From: Kitasatospora sp. NBC_01250
Lineage (GTDB): Bacteria; Actinomycetota; Actinomycetes; Streptomycetales; Streptomycetaceae
Length of the DNA: 64,000 nt
Assembly (NCBI RefSeq): GCF_036226465.1
Contig: NZ_CP108476.1
Location: 7,006,001-7,070,000, forward strand
Reading direction: 5' to 3'
In this document: one piece after another, positions 7,200-15,423 of the stretch
Position numbering within the stretch: position 1 is the first letter of the stretch
Layout of the letters: every line of letters starts with the position of its first letter
Program-made: the position numbers and the translations under genes
Notes under the pieces: model-generated
What the model saw: only the letters and a program-made list of their open reading frames with translations
What the model was told of the DNA's origin: nothing
Databases searched by the model: none

Positions 7200-8519
7200 T
7201 TGAACGGGGAACACTATGCCGTCGTCTGCGTCGAGTGCGGGACGCGCTCCGCGGACGACGGACTGATCACGAGCTGCCGCGGCTGCGCGGATGCCTCGCT
7301 GCTGCGCACCGACTACCGGGCCGCCGCGCTGCCGGTCTCGGCCGGGGCGTCGGGCATCTTCCGGTACCGGGAGTGGCTGCCGGTCGCCCGGGAGATCCCG
7401 GGTTCGAGCCTGCCGTCCGTGCACCGATGTCAGAACCTGGGAGCGGCACTGGGTCTGACCGATCTCTGGGTGGCGTTCAACGGCTACTGGCCGGAACGGG
7501 GCAGCCACCTGGTGTCCGGGACGTTCAAGGAGCTGGAAGCCTTCACCGTCCTGGCCCGCACCCCCGAGGACGCCGGGGTCATGGTGGTCGCGTCCGCCGG
7601 CAACACCGCGGCCTCCTTCGCGCTGGCCGCCGACCAGGTCGACCTCCCCTGTGTGCTCGTGGTGCCCGACCGGGCGCTGCCCGACCTGGGCGTGATCGAC
7701 GCCCTGCACGGCATCGGCAGGCGGGTTCGGATCGTCGCCGTCAAGGGCGGCACCTACAACGACGCGATCGCCTACAGCCAGGGCCTGCTGGCCGCCGATC
7801 CGGTGTTCTTCCCCGAGGGCGGGGTGCGCAACGTCGCCAGGCGCGACGGACTCGCCGTCGTCATGCTCGCCGGGTACGAGGCGATGGGCCGGCTGCCCGA
7901 CTACTACGTCCAGGCGGTGGGCAGCGGCACCGGGGCGGTGGCCGCCCACGAGGCCTCGCGCCGGATCGCCGCGCAGCCCGGCGGCGGGAGCGTGCCGCGC
8001 ATGCTGCTCTGCCAGAACAGCGAGTTCGCGCCGCTGCACCGGCTCTGGCGCCACTGGGAGGCCACCGGCGGTGCGGTCGCGGCGGGTCCGGGCGACGGCG
8101 GGGCCGCCGGGCAGCGCGGGACGGCGGGGCAGGAAGACGTCCACGCGCCCGAACTCGTCAACGCCGCACCGCCGTTCGCGGTCCGTGGCGGCGTGCGCGA
8201 CATCCTCGCCGACAGTGCGGGCGACGTGCTGGTCGCCGACGGCGCCGCGGCCCGGGCGGCCGGCGCGCTCTTCGAGGAGACCGAGGGCATCGACATCGAG
8301 CCGGCCGCGGCGGTGGCGGTGGCCTGCCTGCGCGAGGCCGTCGCGGCCGGCCGGGTGCCCCGCGACGCGCGGGTGCTGCTGAACATCACCGGCGGAGGCC
8401 GGCGCCGGACCCGGGAACTCGCCGGCCGGCACGGCCCGGAACCGGACGCGTGGCTGGTCGGAACCGCCGGCGAACCGGCGGCCACGGCCGCCATGGTGCT
8501 GGACTCACTGGCCCTGTGA
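7200..8519 (+). CDS. Cysteate-synthase/threonine-synthase-like PLP enzyme
   Basis: A 439-residue fold-type II PLP enzyme. A zinc-ribbon-like start (CVECG ... CRGC, residues 9-30) precedes the PLP domain. The Schiff-base lysine lies in VSGTFKELEAF, the phosphate or substrate loop in ASAGNTAASFALAA, and a glycine-rich cofactor loop in AVGSGTGAVAAHEA. The FKELEA motif and zinc-ribbon start fit cysteate synthases, which make L-cysteate from phosphoserine and sulfite, better than true threonine synthases. That reading is by similarity only. The start is TTG at 7200 behind AGGGGGAC; no ATG or GTG offers a comparable site. It lies on the same strand as mbtH, so a sulfonated or beta-substituted amino acid for a peptide product is a plausible role. 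Confidence 0.7.
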   Translation: MNGEHYAVVCVECGTRSADDGLITSCRGCADASLLRTDYRAAALPVSAGASGIFRYREWLPVAREIPGSSLPSVHRCQNLGAALGLTDLWVAFNGYWPERGSHLVSGTFKELEAFTVLARTPEDAGVMVVASAGNTAASFALAADQVDLPCVLVVPDRALPDLGVIDALHGIGRRVRIVAVKGGTYNDAIAYSQGLLAADPVFFPEGGVRNVARRDGLAVVMLAGYEAMGRLPDYYVQAVGSGTGAVAAHEASRRIAAQPGGGSVPRMLLCQNSEFAPLHRLWRHWEATGGAVAAGPGDGGAAGQRGTAGQEDVHAPELVNAAPPFAVRGGVRDILADSAGDVLVADGAAARAAGALFEETEGIDIEPAAAVAVACLREAVAAGRVPRDARVLLNITGGGRRRTRELAGRHGPEPDAWLVGTAGEPAATAAMVLDSLAL

Positions 8520-8565
8520 CGCTCCGTCGCGCGCCCGGCAAGATCCGCCGGACGGGCTCTGGCCG

Positions 8566-9342
8566 CTACGGGCGTGCCTGCTTGCGGCCGTCGACCCAGA
8601 GGTCGACCCGCTCGTTGTAGAACGCGACCAGGCCGGCGATCGGCGCGAGCTGATGGGTGGGGAAGTCGTAGCACCAGGCGAGGTCCGGGTGCAGCCGCCC
8701 GCCGATCCGGGCCGACCAGTACCCGGTGGTGGTGCCCTTGTAGGGGCACGCGGTGACGGTGTCGCTGGGGACCAGGGAGCGGAAGTCCACGTCGGTGCGG
8801 TCGAGGTAGTACCGGGTCGGCAGACCGGTCTCGAAGACCAGCACCGGCGAGGACGACTCGGCGAGCACCGTGCCGTTGCGCTCGACCCGCACCGTGCGGG
8901 TCGAGCGCAGCGCGTCCACCCGGACGTACGGGCTGCGCGGGTGCACGAAGACCTGCTCGTCCTCCTCGAACCACGCGTCCAGTGCGCCCCACTCGAAGCG
9001 CGCGGTGCCGCCGAGCCCGGGGACCGGCGACTGCGGCAGCACCTTGGCCGCGCCGGGCCGCCACTCGTCGCCGAGGCACAGCCCGTGCCGCTGGGCGGTG
9101 CCGCGCGAGCTCTCTTCGAAGGCCGCGTCCCCCTCCTCCGGCACCAGCAGCCCGGCGCGGACGTCGGCCAGCGGGATGTAGTACTGCGGGTAGTACGGCA
9201 CCTCCCAGACGTAGTGGGCCCGGGTGGTGTCGAGAACGGTCTCGCCGGCCAGCACCGCGCGGATCCGCCGGGGCACCGGTTCGACCTGGTCGACCTGGAC
9301 GTTGACCTGCGGATAGGCCGCAGGCTCGGGTTGGTCGTTCAC
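8566..9342 (-). CDS. DUF427 family protein with two repeats
   Basis: A 258-residue protein with the aromatic-rich DUF427 pattern twice. The first part has VLAGETVLDTTRAHYVWEVPYYPQYYIPLADV; the second has VRVERNGTVLAESSSPVLVFETGLPTRYYLDRTDVDF, then CPYKGTTTGYWSARIGG and TGYW/CYDFP. The family is a small beta-rich fold of unknown chemistry, common and often duplicated in actinomycetes. The GTG at 9342 follows GGGAG and gives a short, unstructured N-terminus. There is no signal peptide. It is convergent with the cysteate-synthase-like gene and divergent from the membrane-protein gene, so it is probably its own unit. Confidence 0.8.
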   Translation of the reverse strand: MNDQPEPAAYPQVNVQVDQVEPVPRRIRAVLAGETVLDTTRAHYVWEVPYYPQYYIPLADVRAGLLVPEEGDAAFEESSRGTAQRHGLCLGDEWRPGAAKVLPQSPVPGLGGTARFEWGALDAWFEEDEQVFVHPRSPYVRVDALRSTRTVRVERNGTVLAESSSPVLVFETGLPTRYYLDRTDVDFRSLVPSDTVTACPYKGTTTGYWSARIGGRLHPDLAWCYDFPTHQLAPIAGLVAFYNERVDLWVDGRKQARP

Positions 9343-9510
9343 CGCGGGCTCCCTTGCTTCGGGCGGGGCGTGGTCCGTCTCCCAGCCTAGGTGGTGGGGT
9401 CGCGGGTGGCCGTCATCCGGGGGCGGCAAGCGGACGGCAAGTTTTTGTCGATCCGGGTCGGCGATCATGCGGCTCGTCGCCTCCGCACCGATCCTCTGGA
9501 GCCAGCACCG

Positions 9511-10179
9511 ATGTCCCTGCTCAGGGCCGCCCCCGCCGCGCCCGCCCGGCGCACCCTGCTGCGAAACCCGGCGTCCTGGTACGTGGCGGCGCTGGCCCTC
9601 GGGTGGCCGGTCGAGGCGCTGCTGTCGCCCGGCCGGCTGAACCACCTGCAGGAGTGGTCGTCGGCCAACCTGGCGAACCTGCACCCGTGGCCCGCGGGCC
9701 ATCCGGTCGGGGCGCTGGTGGTCTCGGCCTTCGTCCCGCCGGACTCCGCCTGGGTGTGGCCGCTCTTCGCGCTCGCCACCTTCACGGTGGTGGAGCTGCT
9801 GGGCCCGGCCCGAGCCGTGGTGTCGCTGGTGCTCGTGCACGTGGGTGTCACGGCGCTGACCGAGGCGCTGGTGTGGTGGCGGATCCACCACGACGCGCTG
9901 CCGGCCGTGGCGGCGCACGAGCTCGACACCGGCCCCTCCTACCTGGTGGTCACGGCGATGACGGTGGCGCTCTGCCGCGCCCGGCCGGTGTGGCTGCGGG
10001 CCGGCTGGCTGGTGCTGCTGGCCCTGGCCTGGCCGGACCTGCTGGACGGGATCGGGGACGGCGACTGCGCCGCCGTCGGCCGTCTGCTCGCGCTCGCCGC
10101 GGGCCTGGCCCTCTCCGGCGCGCTCGCGTGCGCCGAGCGGCGCCGCCGGGGCCCGGCGGGCCGGGAGGGCGACCCCTGA
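9511..10179 (+). CDS. Multi-pass membrane protein, rhomboid-like
   Basis: A 222-residue integral membrane protein with five or six hydrophobic segments, including ASWYVAALALGWPVEALL, WVWPLFALATFTVVELL, VVSLVLVHVGVTAL and the pair around WLRAGWLVLLALAW. The arrangement, with HPVGALVVSAFVPP and DTGPSYLVVTA, recalls rhomboid-like proteins. The catalytic GxSG serine motif of rhomboid proteases is absent, so protease activity is not expected. The ATG follows CTGGAG at 9497-9502. It precedes the glycosyltransferase by 77 bases on the same strand and may be co-transcribed. Function unknown. Confidence 0.6.
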   Translation: MSLLRAAPAAPARRTLLRNPASWYVAALALGWPVEALLSPGRLNHLQEWSSANLANLHPWPAGHPVGALVVSAFVPPDSAWVWPLFALATFTVVELLGPARAVVSLVLVHVGVTALTEALVWWRIHHDALPAVAAHELDTGPSYLVVTAMTVALCRARPVWLRAGWLVLLALAWPDLLDGIGDGDCAAVGRLLALAAGLALSGALACAERRRRGPAGREGDP

Positions 10180-10256
10180 AGCCGGCCGACCCCGACCCGG
10201 CACCCGCCGGCCCGACCACCAGCCCGACCATCAGCCCACCCGATCACGGAGCACCT

Positions 10257-11555
10257 GTGTCCCGCATCATCACCGTCGCCATGCCCGCGCACGGCCACAC
10301 CGGTCCACTGCTGGCCATCACGGCCGATCTGGTCGCCCGCGGCCACGAGGTGGCCTTCCTCGGCGGCAGCCGGTTCGCCGAGGCGGCCGGGGCCACCGGC
10401 GCGCGGTTCGTCGCGCTGCCGCCCGTGGCCGACTTCGACGACCGCGACATCAACGCGGCCTTCCCCGGGCGGGCGGAGCTGCCGGCCGGTCCCGAGCGCG
10501 CCCTCTTCGACGTCCGGCACATCTTCATCGACCCGATACCCGCTCAGTACCAGGCGCTGCAGGCGCTGTTGGCGGAGTTCCCGGCGACGGCGGTGATCGG
10601 CGACAGCCTCTTCCAAGGCATGCTGGGGCTGGCCCTGGCGCGGCCGAAGGGCGAGCGGCCGGCCGTCGTCAGCATCGGCACCGCCCCGCCCACCCTGCAG
10701 AGCGTGGACACCGCGCCGTTCGGCCCCGGGCTGCCGCCGCTGGCGGGGGAGCAGGGGCGGCAGCGCAACCTGGCGCTGAACGCGGAGGCGACCAGGCGCG
10801 GCGAACCGCTGCGGCAGTATGCCGCCGCGCTCTTCGCCAGCGTGGGGGTCGCCCTCCCCGAGGGGCCCCGGACCGACACGATCGTCCGGGCGCCGGACCA
10901 CTACCTCCAGCTCACCGTGCCGGGCTTCGAGTACCCGCGCAGCGACGCCCCGGCGTCCTTCCGGTGCATTGGCGCGCTGCCGCCGCTCGCCGCCGCCGAG
11001 TTCGAAACCCCCTCCTGGTGGCACGAGTTGACGGACGACCGGCCGGTGGTGGTGGTCACCCAGGGGAGCCTGGCCCACGACGACCTGACCGAGCTGCTGG
11101 TCCCCGCGGTGCGGGCGCTGGCGGACCACGAGGCGCTGGTGGTCGCGGTCACCGCCCGCCCGGACGGTCCGCAGGCTCTGGCCGAGAGGTTGGGCACGCT
11201 GCCCGGCAACGTCCGGGTGGCCGGCTACCTGCCCTTCGAGCGGCTGCTGCCGCACGCGGACGTGCTGGTCAGCAACGGCGGCTACGGCGGCGTGCACACG
11301 GCGCTGCGGCACGGCGTGCCGCTGGTGGTCGCGGGCGCCGGCGAGGACAAGCCCGAGGTCGCCGCCCGGGTCCAGTGGAGCGGCGCCGGGCTGGACCTGC
11401 GCACCGGACGCCCGGCGGAGGCCGACCTCGCGGACGCCGTCGGCCAGGTGCTCGGCGAGCCCGCGTTCCGGGAGCGGGCCCGGGCGCTGAGCGCCGAACT
11501 CGCCGCGCACCGGCCGCTCGACGCGATCGCCGAGCTGGTGGCCGCCCTGGGGTGA
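10257..11555 (+). CDS. GT1-family glycosyltransferase (MGT/macrolide-type)
   Basis: A 432-residue GT-B enzyme expected to transfer a nucleotide-activated sugar onto a small hydrophobic acceptor. The N-terminal half starts ITVAMPAHGHTGPLLAITADL, the acceptor-domain signature of the UGT/MGT family with the candidate catalytic His in AHGH. The C-terminal donor-binding loop is LVSNGGYGGVHTALRHGVPL, followed by GAGEDKPEVAARV. The GTG at 10257 follows ACGGAG. Macrolide glycosyltransferases of this type can inactivate antibiotics or decorate metabolites; the acceptor cannot be told. No deoxysugar genes are adjacent. Confidence 0.85.
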   Translation: MSRIITVAMPAHGHTGPLLAITADLVARGHEVAFLGGSRFAEAAGATGARFVALPPVADFDDRDINAAFPGRAELPAGPERALFDVRHIFIDPIPAQYQALQALLAEFPATAVIGDSLFQGMLGLALARPKGERPAVVSIGTAPPTLQSVDTAPFGPGLPPLAGEQGRQRNLALNAEATRRGEPLRQYAAALFASVGVALPEGPRTDTIVRAPDHYLQLTVPGFEYPRSDAPASFRCIGALPPLAAAEFETPSWWHELTDDRPVVVVTQGSLAHDDLTELLVPAVRALADHEALVVAVTARPDGPQALAERLGTLPGNVRVAGYLPFERLLPHADVLVSNGGYGGVHTALRHGVPLVVAGAGEDKPEVAARVQWSGAGLDLRTGRPAEADLADAVGQVLGEPAFRERARALSAELAAHRPLDAIAELVAALG

Positions 11556-11662
11556 CGCCGGGCCCGCTGCACCGGGCGGGCCTGCCGGGCCGGGCGGGCC
11601 GGGCTAGCCTGCTGCGCCGGGCGGGGCTGTCGTGTCGGGCGGTCCTGCCGTGCCAGGGCGGG

Positions 11663-12772
11663 TCAGGGTCCGCCCGACCCGGCCCCGTCGGCCCGGCAGG
11701 TCACCGCCAGCAGCGCCATGTCGTCGTCCCGGGGGCCGCCGGTCCACCGCTCGACGTCCCGGGTCACGGCCGCCACCAGCTCCCGCGGCGCGTCCCGGTG
11801 TCCCAGCCCGGCCAGCTGCTGCAGGGGGTCGTAGAACTCCCCGGCGCCGTTCCTGGCCTCGGTCACCCCGTCGGTGACCAGCAGCAGCGTGTCGCCCACG
11901 GCGAACGGCCAGTGGTCGGGCCGCGGGCGGGGGCCGCCGAGGGCGGCCATCCCGAGCGGCACCCCCGGATCGCCGGCGTCGAGCCGGCGCACCCGGCCCC
12001 CGCCCGCGGGCAGCAGGTAGGGGCCGGGGTGGCCGCAGTCGAGCAGCCGCAGCTCGCCCCGGAGCGGATCGAACTCGCCGAGCAGCGCGGTGATGAAGCC
12101 CTCCATCCGCAGCTCCTCGTCGCTGTGCGCGACCTCCCGCAGCAGGGCGTGCTCCACGCTGTCGGCCAGGGTGACCAGATCGGGCGCCCGCTCGGCGTTC
12201 TCCCGGAAGGCGCCGAGCAGCACCGAGACGGCGGTCACCGCCTTGAGGCCCTTGCCCCGCACGTCCGCGATCAGCAGCCGAACCCCGAACGGGGTCTGCT
12301 GCACGGCGTAGGCGTCCCCGCCGATCAGCGCCTCGGTCTGGGCCGCGGTGTAGCCGGTGGCCACCCGCAGCGGCCCGACCTCGGGCGGTGGCGAAGGCAG
12401 CACGGCCAGTTGGGCCGCGCGGGCCACCGACTGCAGCAGGTCGAGCCGCCGCCCGTGCCGGGCCACCACCTGGTTGAGCCAGAACCCGACGGACACCGCC
12501 AGCAGCGTGTTGGCCAGTTCGAGGTAGCCGGAGTCGTTGCCGACCGAACCGTCATGGGCGAGCAGCACCAGGATCCCGACGACGATCGCGACGCTGACGA
12601 GCACCGTCTCGCGGAACGACAGCAGCGTCCCGGCCGTCACGGCCGCCGCGGCCAGCATGGGATCACCCCAGTACTCGACGGGGGCCAGGGCGTTCCAGGT
12701 CAGCCCGGCGGCGATCAGCGCCCACGGCGCCAGCCGCACGTAGCGGGGCAGCCGTTCGGAGATCGATGTCAT
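11663..12772 (-). CDS. Membrane-anchored SpoIIE/PP2C-type serine phosphatase
   Basis: A 369-residue regulatory phosphatase. Residues about 15-90 hold membrane segments (LAPWALIAAGLTWNALA, PMLAAAAVTAGTLLSF, VLVSVAIVVGILVLLA). A linker helix is followed by the SpoIIE-type PP2C domain from about 140, with GGDAYAVQQTPFGVRLLIADVRGKGLKA carrying the metal-binding Asp residues, GHPGPYLL, and the ending GPRDDDMALLAV. Such proteins dephosphorylate anti-anti-sigma factors in partner-switching networks. No kinase or sigma factor lies nearby. The start at 12772 precedes the first membrane segment; its ribosome site is weak. It is convergent with the glycosyltransferase gene. Confidence 0.85.
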   Translation of the reverse strand: MTSISERLPRYVRLAPWALIAAGLTWNALAPVEYWGDPMLAAAAVTAGTLLSFRETVLVSVAIVVGILVLLAHDGSVGNDSGYLELANTLLAVSVGFWLNQVVARHGRRLDLLQSVARAAQLAVLPSPPPEVGPLRVATGYTAAQTEALIGGDAYAVQQTPFGVRLLIADVRGKGLKAVTAVSVLLGAFRENAERAPDLVTLADSVEHALLREVAHSDEELRMEGFITALLGEFDPLRGELRLLDCGHPGPYLLPAGGGRVRRLDAGDPGVPLGMAALGGPRPRPDHWPFAVGDTLLLVTDGVTEARNGAGEFYDPLQQLAGLGHRDAPRELVAAVTRDVERWTGGPRDDDMALLAVTCRADGAGSGGP

Positions 12773-12911
12773 GGGCGACCACGCATCCCGGGAGAGGTGG
12801 GGCTCTATCGATCGTATCCGCCGCCCCGCCCCGCGGCCAGGCACGCCCGCCCGTCCCGGACACCGTCCGTCAACGGGCGGTCACGGCCCACCGGCTCACC
12901 CGCCGGTGGCG

Positions 12912-13118
12912 TCAGGTCGTCGCGCGGGCGAGGCTCGCGGGGCGCATGTCGGTCCAGTTGGCCTCCACGTACTCCACGCAGTCCTGGCGGACGGCCGGGC
13001 CGTGCACCACGGTCCAGCCGCGCGGCACCTCGGTTCGGGCGGGCCACAGCGAGTGCCGCCCCTCGTCGTTCACCAGCACCAGGTAGCTGCCGTCGACATC
13101 CTCGAACGGGTTCGTCAT
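12912..13118 (-). CDS. MbtH family protein (copy 2)
   Basis: A 68-residue MbtH-like protein with an intact signature: NPFEDVDGSYLVLVNDEG, then HSLWPARTEVPRGW, ending NWTDMRPASL. It is clearly paralogous to the copy 6 kb away; both end NWTDMRPASL, but the middles differ. It has GAGGACAG as ribosome site. No NRPS is nearby. Two stand-alone mbtH genes within 7 kb suggest relics of, or helpers for, NRPS clusters elsewhere on the chromosome. Confidence 0.93.
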   Translation of the reverse strand: MTNPFEDVDGSYLVLVNDEGRHSLWPARTEVPRGWTVVHGPAVRQDCVEYVEANWTDMRPASLARATT

Positions 13119-13300
13119 CGCTCTGTCCTCATCGTCAGGTGCGCTCGGGCGTGTGGACTTCCGGGTGCGTCCACCGAGGGGCGGGCATGGTGCTCGGGCC
13201 GGGGCCGAGTGTGGCCACCGGCCCGGAACGGAAGACCGCGACGACGCGAACTGGGGATGAATTCGCCGAGCGTTGCCCGTTGCCCGGGCATCCCCGTGGA

Positions 13301-13507
13301 TCAGCGGCCCTCGGCGAGGGTGTGGGCGACGAGGGCGTTGGCATGGCCGTGGCCGAGGCCGTGCTCGGTCTTCAGCCAGGCGACGAGTTCCATGTGCCTG
13401 CGAAGGGGCGAACTGCGGATGAGCTCCTGCCAGTGCGCGACCGGGTGGCCGTACTTCTGCTCGATCGAGGGGAAGTAGCTGGCGGGGCCCTTCACCGGTG
13501 CCGTCAT
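13301..13507 (-). CDS. DUF4287 family small protein
   Basis: A 68-residue protein of the DUF4287 type. It starts MTAPVKGPASYFPSIEQKYG, then HWQELIRSSPLRRHMELVAWLKTEHGLGHGHANALVAHTL, a small helical domain found alone or fused in many bacteria. Function unknown. The ATG at 13507 has a very good GGAAGGAA site; longer in-frame starts lack one. It lies upstream of mbtH copy 2 on the same strand with a 182-base gap. Confidence 0.8.
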   Translation of the reverse strand: MTAPVKGPASYFPSIEQKYGHPVAHWQELIRSSPLRRHMELVAWLKTEHGLGHGHANALVAHTLAEGR

Positions 13508-13582
13508 GAGCGGGTTCCTTCCGGGGAGCGGGGTCCGTGAGGACGATGCGCCCAGGCTAGGGGCCGGCGCTGACAACGGCGC

Positions 13583-13617
13583 CCGGGCTCCGCGGGGGAG
13601 TACCCCGCGGAGCCCGG
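13583..13617 (-). terminator. Terminator after the AMP-forming ligase gene
   Basis: A 15-bp perfect stem (13583-13597 with 13603-13617) and 5-base loop lies 24 bases past the ligase stop and before the DUF4287 gene. Confidence 0.7.
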
Positions 13618-13641
13618 CGCGCACCGGCGGCCGGCGTCCGG

Positions 13642-15177
13642 TCAGGCGGCCTGCTCCTCCGCCCGGCGGCGCAGCAGCTTCTTGTCCGGCTTGCCGACGT
13701 CCGTGAGCGGCAGCGCCTCGGCGAAGGTGATCCGGGCCGGCTCGTACATCGCGCCGCGCTCCTCGCGCACCATCGCACGCAGCTCGGCCTCGTCCACCGT
13801 GGCCTCGGGCGCGAGCACGATCACGGCGTGCACCTGCTCCATCCGGTCGGCGTCGGGGACGCCGAAGACGGCGCTCTGCAGGACCTGGGGGTGGGCGTTG
13901 AGCACCTCCTCCAGCTCGGTGGTGTAGACGTGGCCGCCCACCACGATGATCATGTCCTTCAGCCGGTCGAGGATGTAGAGGTAGCCCTCCTCGTCGAAGC
14001 GGCCGAGGTCACCGGTGTGCAGCCAGCCGCCGCGCAGCACCTCCGCGGTCAGCTCGGGCTGCTTCCAGTAGCCCTCCATGACGGCGTCGGAGCGCACGCA
14101 GATCTCGCCGAGCTCGCCGGTCGGCAGCGCGCGGCCCTCGGGGTCGCGGATCTCCACCTCGACGCCGGGCAGCACCTTGCCGGCCGAGCGCAGCAGTTCG
14201 GGGCGCTCGGGGTCGTGGTCGGCGGTGCCCAGCGTGCTGATCCCGCCGACCTCGTTCTGACCGTAGAACTGGAAGAGCACCGGGCCGAACCGCCGCAGGG
14301 CGTCGAGCAGCCGGGCGGGCGAGGCGGGGCAGCCGCCGTAGACCACGCTGCGCAGGCTGGAGGTGTCGGTGGTGGCCGCGTCCGGGTGGTCGAGCACCTG
14401 GTAGAGCAGCGGCGGCAGGACGAACAGCTGGGTGATCCGCTCCCGCTCGACGGTGGCGAGCACCTCGGCGGCGTCGAAGTCCTCCAGCAGCACGACGGTG
14501 CCGCCGCCGCCCAGGGTCCGGTCGGCCAGGTGGCCGGCCACGTGGGCCAGGGTGGTGCAGACGAGCTGGCGCTCCACCTCCGCCAGCTCCTCCAGCTTCC
14601 GCTGGAACGCCTCGGCCTGGCGGAAGGTGGTGCAGATCCCCTTGGGGTGGCCAGTGGTGCCGCCGGTGTGGCGGATGCTCATGATGTCGGTGGGCTTGGC
14701 CAGCGCGGCCAGCGGCTCGGCCGACTGGCCGGCGGCCAGCTCCAGCAGGTCCTTGCCGACCCCGGCCGGGCCCAGCGTCAGGACGGTGGACACCGGTGCG
14801 AGGTCGAGCAGCTCGGTGGCGCGGTCGGCCAGTCGCGGGTCCACGATCAGCGCGGTGGTCTCGATGTCGCGCACGATGGCCGCCTGCACGTCCGCCGAGA
14901 GCTTGTTGTAGAGGTGGTTGACCGTGCAGCCGATCAGGTTGGCCGCGTAGCGCACCGCTATCGTCTCGGGCAGGTTGCCGCTCAGCAGGGTGATGGTCGT
15001 TCCGCTCCCGAGTCCCTGGTCGAGCAGCGCGCGGGCCATCCGGTAGATCAGCTCGCGCAGCTCGCCCGCGCTGATCCGCCGCTCCCCGTGGACCACCGCC
15101 TCCCGTTCGGGCCAGCGCGCGAGCGCGTTGAGATTTTCCTCCACGTACATGCCAAATGCTTGGTCGTCGCCAGACAT
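13642..15177 (-). CDS. AMP-forming acyl-CoA synthetase/ligase
   Basis: A 511-residue member of the adenylate-forming superfamily that activates a carboxylic acid as acyl-AMP and normally passes it to CoA. The P-loop motif reads IRHTGGTTGHPKG, GQNEVGG fits motif A5, and GGWLHTGDLGRFDEEGYLYILDRLKDMI is the hinge region. The C-terminal catalytic lysine is in DVGKPDKK. The substrate cannot be read from sequence; medium- or long-chain or aryl acids are possible, given the phenylacetate-type genes next door. The ATG at 15177 follows GAAGGGACC; an alternative ATG at 15222 also has a fair site. It has its own promoter with an operator-like palindrome, so it is a separate unit from paaIK. Confidence 0.85.
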   Translation of the reverse strand: MSGDDQAFGMYVEENLNALARWPEREAVVHGERRISAGELRELIYRMARALLDQGLGSGTTITLLSGNLPETIAVRYAANLIGCTVNHLYNKLSADVQAAIVRDIETTALIVDPRLADRATELLDLAPVSTVLTLGPAGVGKDLLELAAGQSAEPLAALAKPTDIMSIRHTGGTTGHPKGICTTFRQAEAFQRKLEELAEVERQLVCTTLAHVAGHLADRTLGGGGTVVLLEDFDAAEVLATVERERITQLFVLPPLLYQVLDHPDAATTDTSSLRSVVYGGCPASPARLLDALRRFGPVLFQFYGQNEVGGISTLGTADHDPERPELLRSAGKVLPGVEVEIRDPEGRALPTGELGEICVRSDAVMEGYWKQPELTAEVLRGGWLHTGDLGRFDEEGYLYILDRLKDMIIVVGGHVYTTELEEVLNAHPQVLQSAVFGVPDADRMEQVHAVIVLAPEATVDEAELRAMVREERGAMYEPARITFAEALPLTDVGKPDKKLLRRRAEEQAA

Positions 15178-15314
15178 GGCGGCCGGTCCCTTCTGCGGTC
15201 GGCGCGCGCTCCCCCTGCGCATCGTCGGCCCTTCGTCATATCCCTTGGTGTCAGCCTGTGGTGACGGACCAGCAGATCTGCTCGGGCCCGGGCATGCCCC
15301 GTCTCCGTACGGCT

Positions 15315-15366
15315 GGTTGCTTAAGGCAACCATACGTACGGTAATCGTATCCACACGCAAGATCAA
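15315..15366 (-). promoter_or_regulatory. Promoter and operator of the AMP-forming ligase
   Basis: The minus strand has TTGATC (15361-15366), a 17-bp spacer and TACCGT (15338-15343). A 14-bp palindrome with one mismatch, ACCATACGTACGGT (15329-15342), covers the -10 box, and a second repeat, GGTTGC-N5-GCAACC (15315-15331), follows at the start site. The layout suggests a TetR-like repressor. Confidence 0.55.
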
Positions 15367-15423
15367 GCGCCATGGTGACGGCGTGGTGACCCCGGGTAGG
15401 CGGGCGGGCGGGCCGGCCCGGCG

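Noticed and set aside
8540..8553. The 14-base motif AAGATCCGCCGGAC shared with 56105-56118, both just after gene ends
   Set aside because: In 64 kb of GC-rich sequence several 14-base matches are expected by chance. No longer similarity or inverted ends flank either copy.
11556..11662. Repeated CCGGGC/GGGCGG units suggesting a repeat array
   Set aside because: The units are irregular and short. This is ordinary GC-rich spacer between convergent genes, and no stable terminator stem could be fixed.
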